NCBI RefSeq assembly: GCF_006714895.1
Contig: NZ_VFME01000001.1
Location: 2,852,001-2,916,000, forward strand
Length of the DNA: 64,000 nucleotides
Source: Gramella sp. Hel_I_59
Lineage (GTDB): Bacteria; Bacteroidota; Bacteroidia; Flavobacteriales; Flavobacteriaceae
Direction: 5' to 3'
Shown here: one piece after another, positions 45,643 through 53,610 of the stretch
Position numbering within the stretch: the stretch's first letter is position 1
Layout: every line of letters begins with the position of its first letter
Notes under the pieces: model-generated
The model's input: the letters and a program-made list of their open reading frames with translations, nothing else
Database searches by the model: none
Told to the model about the DNA's origin: nothing
Translations under genes and position numbers: made by a program

Positions 45643-46471
45643 GAGGATTGCTGAAAAACATAGCCTCAATATCCAGAGTTTTAAGCCACTTACTGGTGGA
45701 GATATCAATGAGGTCTACAAATTAGAATGTAAGGATCAATCCCTGGTTCTTAAACTTAATTCTGCTTTAAAATTTCACGGGATGTTCGAAGCAGAGAAAA
45801 AGGGCCTGGAATTACTTGCTGCTCCCGGCGTTATTCAAATTCCCAAAATCTTTGATACTGCTATTCTTGATGATCATTCATACCTACTATTAGAATATAT
45901 CCCGACAGGCACTAAAAATCGCGATTTCTGGCAAGTCTTCGGAAGCCAACTAGCACAATTACATTCTGTGCAACATGATCAATATGGTCTGGATCATGAT
46001 AATTACTTAGGCAGTCTTCCGCAGCAAAACTCCTATCGTACTGACGCGATTAGTTTTTATACTGAAATGCGTCTGGAACCTCAACTGAAGTTGGCAAGAG
46101 AGAAAGGTTACGACCTGCCTGATACTTCCAGTCTTTTCAAAAATTGTGAATCCATTATTCCGAAGGAAAAAGCCTCGTTGATTCATGGGGATCTCTGGGG
46201 TGGCAATTACCTGGTTGATACGAATGGTACTCCATGCATCATTGACCCTGCAGTAGCTTATGCTCCCAGAGAGATGGATATTGCCATGACCAGACTATTT
46301 GGTGGTTTTGACGATCAAATGATTTCATCGTACCAAGATTATTTTCCTCTGAAAAATGATTGGGAACAAAGAATAGAGCTCTGGCAATTATATTATTTGC
46401 TTATGCATTTGAATGTTTTTGGAACTAGCTATAGGTCGCAGGTTACAGAAATCATCCATAAATACTCTTGA
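45614..46471 (+). CDS. Fructosamine kinase-family protein
   Basis: 285 residues. Protein-kinase-like fold: GGDINEVYKLE with LVLKLN (ATP Lys), LLEYIPTG, HGDLWGGNYLVD (catalytic Asp) and IIDPAVAYAPREMDIAMTRLFGGF (metal Asp). Bacterial members phosphorylate ribulosamines and fructosamines on glycated proteins. The ATG at 45614 overlaps folA by 29 nt in another frame, so coupled translation is likely. Confidence 0.88.
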   Translation: MKESRKNLIERIAEKHSLNIQSFKPLTGGDINEVYKLECKDQSLVLKLNSALKFHGMFEAEKKGLELLAAPGVIQIPKIFDTAILDDHSYLLLEYIPTGTKNRDFWQVFGSQLAQLHSVQHDQYGLDHDNYLGSLPQQNSYRTDAISFYTEMRLEPQLKLAREKGYDLPDTSSLFKNCESIIPKEKASLIHGDLWGGNYLVDTNGTPCIIDPAVAYAPREMDIAMTRLFGGFDDQMISSYQDYFPLKNDWEQRIELWQLYYLLMHLNVFGTSYRSQVTEIIHKYS

Positions 46472-46567
46472 TTTTACATTTCTTAACAAGACTATCCTCT
46501 TTTTTAGCAGTTCCTTAGCTCAGCTTCATTAGTATCTAAAGTATCTTCAACTCAAAATAAAATTACT

Positions 46568-47068
46568 ATGAGTACTAAGAATTTATACGACGATAAGGCA
46601 AGAGAAAAAATTAAAGAACTGGCAGAAAATGTAGATTTCTGCATGCTGGTTACCAATATGGATGAAAAACCATTAAGCGCAATTCCTATGTCTACTAAAG
46701 AAGTAGATGATCATGGAGCGGTATGGTTTTTAAGCAAGAATGATAGCGATCATAATCGTGATATCGAAAAAGATAAAGATGTTCAATTACTATATAGCGG
46801 AACTTCAGATATGGAGTTTCTAAGTGTATACGGTGAAGCATTTATCGAGACCAATAGAGATGTGATCAAGGAATTATATTCAAAAGCAGATAACGCATGG
46901 TTTGATGGCGAAGATGATCCAAGTATCACTGCGATCAAAGTAAACCCAAAGGAAGCTTATTATTGGGATAACAAAGATAGCAAAATGGTGACCTTGTTCA
47001 AGTTGGGAATGGCAGCAGTTACTGGCGACAAGCAGGATATTGGCGAAAAAGGAAAGCTGAATGTATAG
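46568..47068 (+). CDS. Pyridoxamine 5'-phosphate oxidase-like, general stress protein 26 family
   Basis: 166 residues. FCMLVTNMDEKPLSAIPMSTKEVDDHGAVWFLSKNDSDHNRDIEKDKDVQLLY and GEAFIETNRDVIKELYS match the split-barrel flavin-binding GS26/Pyridox_ox_2 family. Likely binds FMN or F420-like cofactor; not the genuine PdxH. Single-gene unit closed by a terminator. Confidence 0.85.
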   Translation: MSTKNLYDDKAREKIKELAENVDFCMLVTNMDEKPLSAIPMSTKEVDDHGAVWFLSKNDSDHNRDIEKDKDVQLLYSGTSDMEFLSVYGEAFIETNRDVIKELYSKADNAWFDGEDDPSITAIKVNPKEAYYWDNKDSKMVTLFKLGMAAVTGDKQDIGEKGKLNV

Positions 47069-47090
47069 TTGATTAGCATAAGATTTTTAG

Positions 47091-47130
47091 ATAAGACCTC
47101 ATAGCGAAACTTCGTTATGAGGTCTTTCTA
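47091..47130 (+). terminator. Intrinsic terminator
   Basis: AAGACCTCATA (47093-47103) and TATGAGGTCTT (47116-47126) form an 11-bp stem followed by a T-rich stretch. Confidence 0.8.
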
Positions 47131-47164
47131 TTTATCCCTATTTTTGTTATCCTAAACAATCTTT

Positions 47165-48049
47165 ATGAAAGCATACGTATTTCCAGGTCAGGGAGCACAA
47201 TTCTCCGGAATGGGTCTTGATCTTTACGAAAAATCTCCAGAAGCACAGGCTTTATTTGAAAAAGCAAATGATATCCTTGGCTTCTCTATTACAGATATCA
47301 TGTTTGAGGGTTCTTCGGAAGATTTAAAACAGACAAAAGTTACCCAACCTGCCGTTTTTATACATTCGGTAATATTAAGTAAAATCTTAGGTGAGAATTT
47401 TAAGCCAGATATGGTAGCAGGACACTCATTGGGGGAATTTTCAGCTTTGGTTGCAAATAAAACCCTAAGTTTTGAAGATGGTCTTGAGCTGGTTGCCAAA
47501 AGAGCGAAAGCCATGCAAAAGGCTTGTGAACTGGAACCATCCACTATGGCTGCTGTGCTGGGAATGGAAGATGAGATGGTAGAATCCATTTGTGCTGAAA
47601 CTGAAGGCGTGGTAGTTGCTGCAAATTATAATTGTCCGGGTCAGTTAGTAATTTCCGGAGCTTATCCTGCAGTTGAAAAAGCCTGTGAAAATTTAAAAGA
47701 GAGAGGCGCTAAACGCGCATTAATACTTCCGGTGGGTGGAGCGTTTCATTCCCCACTTATGGAACCTGCGCGCAAGGATCTAGCTGAGGCTATCGAAAAC
47801 ACGGAGTTCTCCAAGCCTATTTGTCCTATCTACCAGAATGTAAGCACATTTGCAGTGAATGATCCTTCAGAGATCAAGAAAAACCTGGTATTTCAACTAA
47901 CTGCTCCAGTTAAATGGACTCAATCTGTTCAGAATATGGTCAATGATGGAGCCAGTGAATTTATTGAAGTTGGTCCTGGAAAAGTACTTCAGGGATTAGT
48001 AAAAAAGATCAATAGAAGTATGACAACATCTTCTGCCACTGTAGAGTAG
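47165..48049 (+). CDS. fabD: Malonyl-CoA:acyl carrier protein transacylase
   Basis: 294 residues. VFPGQGAQFSGMG, catalytic GHSLGEFSAL, QKACE, VGGAFHSPLM (His) and EVGPGKVLQGLVKKI. Loads malonyl onto ACP in fatty acid synthesis. No fab neighbours; its own terminator follows. Confidence 0.95.
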   Translation: MKAYVFPGQGAQFSGMGLDLYEKSPEAQALFEKANDILGFSITDIMFEGSSEDLKQTKVTQPAVFIHSVILSKILGENFKPDMVAGHSLGEFSALVANKTLSFEDGLELVAKRAKAMQKACELEPSTMAAVLGMEDEMVESICAETEGVVVAANYNCPGQLVISGAYPAVEKACENLKERGAKRALILPVGGAFHSPLMEPARKDLAEAIENTEFSKPICPIYQNVSTFAVNDPSEIKKNLVFQLTAPVKWTQSVQNMVNDGASEFIEVGPGKVLQGLVKKINRSMTTSSATVE

Positions 48050-48070
48050 AATACAGATGATTGATAATAC

Positions 48071-48102
48071 AAAGCCCGATCTCAAGCGATCGGGCTTTTT
48101 TT
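48071..48102 (+). terminator. Intrinsic terminator after fabD
   Basis: AAGCCCGATC and GATCGGGCTT make a perfect 10-bp stem with a 6-nt loop, followed by seven T. Confidence 0.92.
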
Positions 48103-48175
48103 GTTATCTAACTAAGCTAGTTAAGATTTAAAACCGCATAGTATCTAAATTAAAATATTAGTTCTAATATTACCT

Positions 48176-49459
48176 TTATTCCTGCTTGTACACCTTTCCT
48201 TCTTTCATTACAAATACCACTTCTTTTAGGGTGGAAACATTTTGAGTAGGATCCTCGTTTACCGCAATGATATCTGCATAAAAACCACTAGCGATCTGTC
48301 CGCTTTCGTTTTCCATATTCAAAACTTTCGCGGGAGTGATCGTAGCTGAAATGATTGCTTCCATAACTGGCATTCCGGCTTCGGTCATATATTCAAATTC
48401 GCGAGCATTTTCTCCATGTTTGAAAACACCTGCATCTGTACCGAACAAAATTGGTACTCCCCTCTTGTAAGCTTTAGCAAAAGTATTCTGAATCTTAGGC
48501 CCTATCTCCTGAGCTTTTGGAACTACCAGTTCCGGGTAGTATCCTTCGATCTCAGCATTTTCTGTAACTTCCTTTCCAGCGGTGATCGTAGGCACCAGGT
48601 ACGCATTCATCTGCTTCATAAGATCCATGGTTTCTTCACTCATTAAAGTTCCATGTTCGATCGTTTTCACTCCTGCTCTTACAGCCCGCTGCATTCCCAC
48701 ATCACCATGTGCGTGAGCGGCCACATGAAAACCGTAATCTTTAGCGGTCTTTACTATTTCTTCAATTTCTTCAGTAAAAAACTGCGGATTCGAACTACTT
48801 TTCGCAACACTAAGAACTCCACCGGTAGCAGTGATCTTGATAAGATCCGCTCCATTCTTATAGCGTTGGCGAACCGCCTTTCTTGCATCCTCCAGACTAT
48901 TCACTACGCCGTCCTTCGGCCCAGGATTTCCCATCAATTCGGCATTAACTCCATTAGTAGGATCTGCATGACCTCCAGTTGTTGCTAGACTTTTTCCAGC
49001 AGTAAAAATTCTTGGACCAGCGATATTCCCTTTGTTTATGGCATTCCGAAGAGAGATATTGATACCAGAACCTCCAAGATCGCGAACGGTAGTAAAACCA
49101 GCCATCAGTGTTTTTTCAGCAAAACCTACAGAGTTGAAGGCATTATCAGCCGGGTTGTTAGTAAAGCTTTCTAAATACTCACCAGGACTGGATTCTCCTT
49201 CCATATGTACATGCATATCGGTAAGCCCGGGAAGAACCGTTTTATTTCTAAGATCGATGACTTGTATGCTATCATTAGAGGGTTTTTTAAACCCTTTCTC
49301 TACGGAAGATATCCTATTACCTTTAATAATGATGGTTTGCTTTTCCAGTACTTTAGAATTTTTTGTATCGATCAATTTTCCAGCATGGATATAAGTTCGC
49401 TGGGCCATCAAGTTCAAACTGAACAAAATAGCGACTGCTATAAAAAGAATGTTTTTCAT
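48176..49459 (-). CDS. Secreted metal-dependent amidohydrolase (prolidase/imidazolonepropionase-like)
   Basis: 427 residues with an N-terminal signal (MKNILFIAVAILFSLNLMAQ). Amidohydrolase motifs: LPGLTDMHVHMEGE (HxH metal pair), ITATGGVLS with the bridging Lys just upstream (LIKITA), HAHGDVGMQRAV, GVKTIEHGT and FGTDAGVF (Asp). This is the group of Xaa-Pro dipeptidases and organophosphate acid anhydrolase-like enzymes; substrate unknown. Probably periplasmic. 4 nt before, on the same strand, ends the aminotransferase gene. Confidence 0.87.
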   Translation of the reverse strand: MKNILFIAVAILFSLNLMAQRTYIHAGKLIDTKNSKVLEKQTIIIKGNRISSVEKGFKKPSNDSIQVIDLRNKTVLPGLTDMHVHMEGESSPGEYLESFTNNPADNAFNSVGFAEKTLMAGFTTVRDLGGSGINISLRNAINKGNIAGPRIFTAGKSLATTGGHADPTNGVNAELMGNPGPKDGVVNSLEDARKAVRQRYKNGADLIKITATGGVLSVAKSSSNPQFFTEEIEEIVKTAKDYGFHVAAHAHGDVGMQRAVRAGVKTIEHGTLMSEETMDLMKQMNAYLVPTITAGKEVTENAEIEGYYPELVVPKAQEIGPKIQNTFAKAYKRGVPILFGTDAGVFKHGENAREFEYMTEAGMPVMEAIISATITPAKVLNMENESGQIASGFYADIIAVNEDPTQNVSTLKEVVFVMKEGKVYKQE

Positions 49460-49463
49460 GAAA

Positions 49464-50600
49464 TTATTTTAGAAAATCGATTATTGTTCCTGTAAGATAA
49501 TCAATTTGCTCATCATCAAGCTCCGTGTGCATAGGTAGTGAGATCACTTCCTGCACAAGCCTGTTGGTTACAGGGAAATCTGCCTCATTATAACGCTCAT
49601 CGGCATAAGCTTTTTGCTTATGTAATGGAATAGGATAGTAAATTCCGAAGGGAAGGCCTTTCTCCTGTAGGTGTTTTGCAAGTGCATCCCTCTTGCCATT
49701 AAGAATCCTTAGAGTGTACTGGTGAAAAACATGAGTGTCGCAGTCACCTTCGCGGTAAGGTGTGACAATATGCTCGTTACCTCTAAATGCCTCTGAGTAT
49801 TTAAAAGCAGCTGCCTTCCTCGCTTCGTTGTAGATATCCAGCTTTGGTAATTTGGCTTTCAATACTGCGGCCTGTAAGCTATCCAATCTTGAGTTCACCC
49901 CAACTACATCGTGATGGTAGCGCTCATACATACCATGATTTACAATACCTCTAATTGTATGTGCCAGTTCATCATTATTCGTAAAGATAGCGCCACCATC
50001 ACCATAACATCCTAAATTCTTGCTTGGGAAAAATGAGGTAGCTCCCACATCACCCATGGTTCCAGCTTTGAACGTCTGGGCTTCCCGGGTATGGTAATTA
50101 GCACCGATAGCCTGTGCGTTGTCTTCAATAACAAAAAGATCATGCTCTTTAGCAATCTCCATGACCACATCCATATTAGCCACCTGTCCGAATAAATGCA
50201 CAGGTACGATAGCACGGGTTTTTGGGGTGATCGCCTTTCGAATTTTGTCAGGATCAATATTATAAGTTTCGGGATCTACGTCCACTAGCACCGGAGTTAG
50301 CTGAAGTAAGGCAATAACTTCCACAGTAGCGGCAAATGTGAAGTCAGCAGTTATGACCTCATCGCCTGGTTTTAGTCCCAGTCCCATCATAGCTATTTGT
50401 AATGCATCGGTACCATTCGCACAGGGAATGACATGCTTTACACCCAGATATTCTTCGAGGTCCTTCTGAAATGAATGCACATGAGGGCCATTGATAAAAG
50501 ATGTTTCTTCCATGATTTCCTGGAAAGAAGCATTTACTTCGTTTTTTATACCTTCGAACTGACCTTTAAGATCAACCATTTGAATCTTTTTCATCTGCAT
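49464..50600 (-). CDS. DegT/DnrJ/EryC1/StrS sugar aminotransferase
   Basis: 378 residues. GTDALQIAMMGLGLKPGDEVITADFTFAATVEVI, VPVHLFGQVANMD, EDNAQAIGA and SFFPSKNLGCYGDGGAI, in which the Lys binds PLP. These enzymes aminate keto-sugars for surface polysaccharides or LPS. The start could be 50600 or the ATG two codons later at 50594. Adjacent, divergent waaA supports an envelope-glycan role. Confidence 0.9.
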   Translation of the reverse strand: MQMKKIQMVDLKGQFEGIKNEVNASFQEIMEETSFINGPHVHSFQKDLEEYLGVKHVIPCANGTDALQIAMMGLGLKPGDEVITADFTFAATVEVIALLQLTPVLVDVDPETYNIDPDKIRKAITPKTRAIVPVHLFGQVANMDVVMEIAKEHDLFVIEDNAQAIGANYHTREAQTFKAGTMGDVGATSFFPSKNLGCYGDGGAIFTNNDELAHTIRGIVNHGMYERYHHDVVGVNSRLDSLQAAVLKAKLPKLDIYNEARKAAAFKYSEAFRGNEHIVTPYREGDCDTHVFHQYTLRILNGKRDALAKHLQEKGLPFGIYYPIPLHKQKAYADERYNEADFPVTNRLVQEVISLPMHTELDDEQIDYLTGTIIDFLK

Positions 50601-50691
50601 TTTTTTTCAGGTTCACGAAAATACAAAATATAGCATCTACTGGCAATCACTTTAATCACAAACGGCTATTTTTGAAATCAGATTTACATTC

Positions 50692-51930
50692 ATGCAATCT
50701 CTCTATAACTCACTTATATATTTCAGCCAGCCGGTAATTTCGATAGCTGGAAAATTCAGTCCAAAACTGAAGGAATTTTCAGATGGAAGAAAAGGTCTGT
50801 TTCCGCGGCTTGAAAAATTACTCCAGCCAGGATCACAGTATATATGGATACATGCAGCTTCGCTTGGCGAGTTTGAAATGGCAGTACCAGTTCTAAAAAT
50901 GCTGAAAACTGAATACCCTTCAGAAAAGATCATTGTGAGCTTCTTTTCTCCTTCAGGATATAATAATAAGAGAAAGCATGATCTGGTGGATATATTTACC
51001 TATCTCCCACTGGATAGTAAGTATAATGCACAAAAGTTCATTGAACTCATAAAGCCGAAAATGGCATTCTTCATCAAATATGATTTCTGGCCAAATTTTT
51101 TAATAGGTTTAAAAAATCGTAATATTCCCACATACCTGGTTTCTGGCGTTTTTCGTGAAAATCAGAGTTTTTTTAAATTCTATGGAAAATGGATAATCAA
51201 ATCCTTGCAGGCTTTCGATCACTTCTTTGTTCAAAATGAGGAATCTGCAGATTTGTTGAAGAAAATAGGCTTTGAGAATACAACGGTTGCAGGAGACACA
51301 AGGTTCGACAGGGTTGCAGCTCAAATCACTCAAGACAACCGTATAGAATTTATTGAAAATTTTAAGGCTAATAAGGTATTGACGGTCTTCGGAAGTAGCT
51401 GGCCAGAAGATGAGAAAGTTTTTATTGACTATATAAATAAAAATCCTGAACAGAAGTTCCTGATCGCACCGCATGAGATCAAGGCTGAAAAAATCCAAAA
51501 CTTAAGCGATAACATAAAACAACCGGTGCTAAAGTTTACAGAAATGGATAAGGCTAATATTGAAGATTTCAATGTTTTTATATTGGATACGATTGGTTAT
51601 CTGGGAAGAGCCTATAGCTATGCTGATATTGCTTATGTTGGCGGTGCAGCAGGTTCAACCGGCTTACACAACATTCTTGAACCAGCTACCTTCGGAATTC
51701 CTATAATCATAGGATCGAACTACGATAAATTTCCGGAAGCAGCACGATTGAGACAGTTAGCAGGACTGTTTTCTGTTAAAAATTCTGAGGAATTTGATGA
51801 GATTATGGACAAATTTATAAGCAATCCTAACTTCAGAAAAAAGAGCGGAATGATCGCTGGGCACTTTATTAACAGTAATACCGGGGCTACGAGACTTTTA
51901 GAATCCTATTTAAAAGCTGAAAAAGAGTAA
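50692..51930 (+). CDS. waaA: 3-deoxy-D-manno-octulosonic acid (Kdo) transferase
   Basis: 412 residues. An N-terminal membrane-proximal helix, then IHAASLGEFEMAVPVLKML (catalytic Glu context), SFFSPSGY, FIKYDFWPNFL, FVQNEESADLLKKIGF and AGDTRFDRV, GSSWPEDE, and the nucleotide-binding YVGGAAGSTGLHNILEPATFGIPIIIGSNYDKFPEA. Transfers Kdo from CMP-Kdo to lipid A precursor on the inner membrane. Confidence 0.94.
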   Translation: MQSLYNSLIYFSQPVISIAGKFSPKLKEFSDGRKGLFPRLEKLLQPGSQYIWIHAASLGEFEMAVPVLKMLKTEYPSEKIIVSFFSPSGYNNKRKHDLVDIFTYLPLDSKYNAQKFIELIKPKMAFFIKYDFWPNFLIGLKNRNIPTYLVSGVFRENQSFFKFYGKWIIKSLQAFDHFFVQNEESADLLKKIGFENTTVAGDTRFDRVAAQITQDNRIEFIENFKANKVLTVFGSSWPEDEKVFIDYINKNPEQKFLIAPHEIKAEKIQNLSDNIKQPVLKFTEMDKANIEDFNVFILDTIGYLGRAYSYADIAYVGGAAGSTGLHNILEPATFGIPIIIGSNYDKFPEAARLRQLAGLFSVKNSEEFDEIMDKFISNPNFRKKSGMIAGHFINSNTGATRLLESYLKAEKE

Positions 51931-52024
51931 GGATTAACAAACATTGCTAAAAAAAAGTAAAAATAATTCGTACAATTGTTTATAGTTGTAATTTCGACCC
52001 GTATTAACAACTAAATAAATACAA

Positions 52025-52264
52025 ATGAGACGTTTATCAATCCTTGCGATTGTATTAATGACTAGTTCTGTTTTATTCACATCATGTAGACAAGAAGCAG
52101 AAAAGGAAACTATCGTCAAGGAAGTAGAAGTTGAAAAGCAGGTCAAATCACCTGAAGAGGCTGATGAACGAGAAGGAATTCTTGAAAGAACAGCTAAAAA
52201 AGTCGATAATGAAGTAAATAAGGAAATCGACGAAGAAATAGAAAAAATTGGAGACGACAATTAG
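52025..52264 (+). CDS. Small acidic lipoprotein A
   Basis: 79 residues. Signal and lipobox (LMTSSVLFTSC; Cys 21), then an extremely charged tail with E/K/D alternation, predicted as a helix or coiled coil. No family recognised. It shares the signal and lipobox type (FTSCR) with the next gene, and the two form a tandem pair, likely paralogous or functionally linked. Confidence 0.7.
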   Translation: MRRLSILAIVLMTSSVLFTSCRQEAEKETIVKEVEVEKQVKSPEEADEREGILERTAKKVDNEVNKEIDEEIEKIGDDN

Positions 52265-52328
52265 TAATAAATCTCGAATTTTAATACATTGAATTACTAA
52301 AAACTACTAATAACTAAATAATCAAATT

Positions 52329-52616
52329 ATGAAAAAACCAATTTTAATGCTTGCTTTAGCACTGTCAACAAGTTTATTCTTTACTTCTTGTAGAGAAACT
52401 AACGAGAATGAAACTGATGATATGGAGCAAATGGAGTCTGATGATATGGACGACATGGATGATATGGATGACATGGACGATGCAGGTAATGACGTCGAAA
52501 ATGCAGCTAATGATGCTGGAGATGCAGTAGAAAATGCAGCTAACGACGCTGGAGATGCAGTAGAAAATGCAGCTCAGGATGTTGAAGACGAAGTTGAAGG
52601 AAACGACGACTACTAG
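52329..52616 (+). CDS. Small acidic repeat lipoprotein B
   Basis: 95 residues. Signal and lipobox (LFFTSC, Cys 21). The mature part has two repeat blocks: DDM repeated about five times (residues 38-51), then NAANDAGDAVE repeated twice with a third degenerate unit, ending DEVEGNDDY. The net charge is strongly negative and Asp/Asn-rich, which suggests cation binding or a solvent-exposed surface protein. Function unknown. Confidence 0.72.
   Translation: MKKPILMLALALSTSLFFTSCRETNENETDDMEQMESDDMDDMDDMDDMDDAGNDVENAANDAGDAVENAANDAGDAVENAAQDVEDEVEGNDDY
52500..52574 (+). repeat. 33-nt tandem coding repeat in lipoprotein B
   Basis: Two nearly identical 33-nt units (52500-52532, 52533-52565; differences only at AATGAT/AACGAC) followed by the first 9 nt of a third. 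The preserved nucleotide identity points to recent duplication, and unit number may vary between strains. Confidence 0.75.
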
Positions 52617-52636
52617 TCCTTAATAAAACAATTATT

Positions 52637-52671
52637 TAAAAGCCCTTTCTAATTTAGATGGGGCTTTTTTA
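52637..52671 (+). terminator. Terminator after lipoprotein B
   Basis: AAAAGCCC and GGGCTTTT form an 8-bp stem with a 15-nt loop and a T-run; it also lies at the 3' end of the convergent repressor gene. Confidence 0.7.
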
Positions 52672-53436
52672 ATGTTTAAAAGATTTCAATTCTCTTTTCA
52701 ACTCGTTCATAGACTGTTGTAACTCCTGAAAAAGTCCATTATTTGTAGGATTGTCCAGGTTAAAGGTAAGTTTGGAATTTACCTGCCAGATCTCCTGAAT
52801 ATCATGGACATTGATCTCTAAAGGTAAATATTCTTCGTTGAGCGATATCAACAAAACTTTTGAAGGATCAGGCATTTTCTGAATCTTCTTTACCAATACG
52901 GAGTCATACATTACGATCACGTATACTTTATTGTTACTAGCTTCTTCTATGCTAGCAACAGCTTTTCCCATCACCCATTCTCCCGGACGATAATCTGGCA
53001 ACATACTATCTCCCTCGATCTGGAAACCACGATAGGTAGCATTTCTAAATTCTGGTAACGGAATATCAAACGCCGGAAGTTGATTATACCATTCTACATC
53101 CTGAACGTTGTGAGGATAACCTGCAGCCGCCTTCTGGTTTACAAGAACTATGTTTTCGTTATCGGCATTATCTACGGTGACAACTTTTGGACTTACATCT
53201 CCTTTACTAATCTTAAGATACTTCTGCCCACTGTCTCCAAACAACCATAAAGGATTGATCGCAAACTGCCTTAAAAGTTCAGCTACTACTTTACCTGAAA
53301 GCTTCGTACGACCTCGTTCAATATCTGCTGTTGAATTTTTTATACCCAATAGCGAAGCAAATTCTGTTTGAGTATAATTATGCTCTTCACGAACTTCTTT
53401 AAAATGCTTAATTTCAATTGATCCCGGTGTACCCAT
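52669..53436 (-). CDS. XRE-S24 (LexA/CI-like) autocleaving repressor
   Basis: 255 residues. An N-terminal helix-turn-helix (about 8-62; EHNYTQTEFASLLGIKNSTADIERGRTKLS) is joined to a peptidase S24 domain (about 95-215). The presumed self-cleavage site is the Ala-Gly of QKAAAGYP. The serine nucleophile is in QIEGDSMLPDYRPGEWV, and the Lys base is likely in DSVLVKKIQ. Such proteins release their operator after RecA-stimulated cleavage. It is not obviously in a prophage; the neighbour is a metal ATPase. An operator overlapping its own promoter is visible. Confidence 0.88.
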   Translation of the reverse strand: MGTPGSIEIKHFKEVREEHNYTQTEFASLLGIKNSTADIERGRTKLSGKVVAELLRQFAINPLWLFGDSGQKYLKISKGDVSPKVVTVDNADNENIVLVNQKAAAGYPHNVQDVEWYNQLPAFDIPLPEFRNATYRGFQIEGDSMLPDYRPGEWVMGKAVASIEEASNNKVYVIVMYDSVLVKKIQKMPDPSKVLLISLNEEYLPLEINVHDIQEIWQVNSKLTFNLDNPTNNGLFQELQQSMNELKRELKSFKH

Positions 53437-53448
53437 AAACTATTAATA

Positions 53449-53468
53449 TTGGAATTATTCCAAATTTA
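53449..53468 (-). promoter_or_regulatory. Promoter -7 box and palindromic operator of the S24 repressor gene
   Basis: TTGGAATAATTCCAA (53449-53463 on the minus strand) is a perfect 7-bp dyad around one base. It overlaps TAAATTTG (53461-53468), a consensus -7 element. Binding there would exclude RNA polymerase, so negative autoregulation is likely. A further half-site-like GATTCC lies about 15 nt upstream. Confidence 0.55.
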
Positions 53469-53610
53469 TAATAATAAATGGAATCTTTCCTCGGAATTCA
53501 GAAAATTATTGAATTAAATTTACGTAAGCGACTGTTTGTCATTTCCGAATATGGCTTGTTTATAAGCGTAAGGATATGATCGTCTGATAGTTTTGAAATG
53601 CTTAAAGTTT

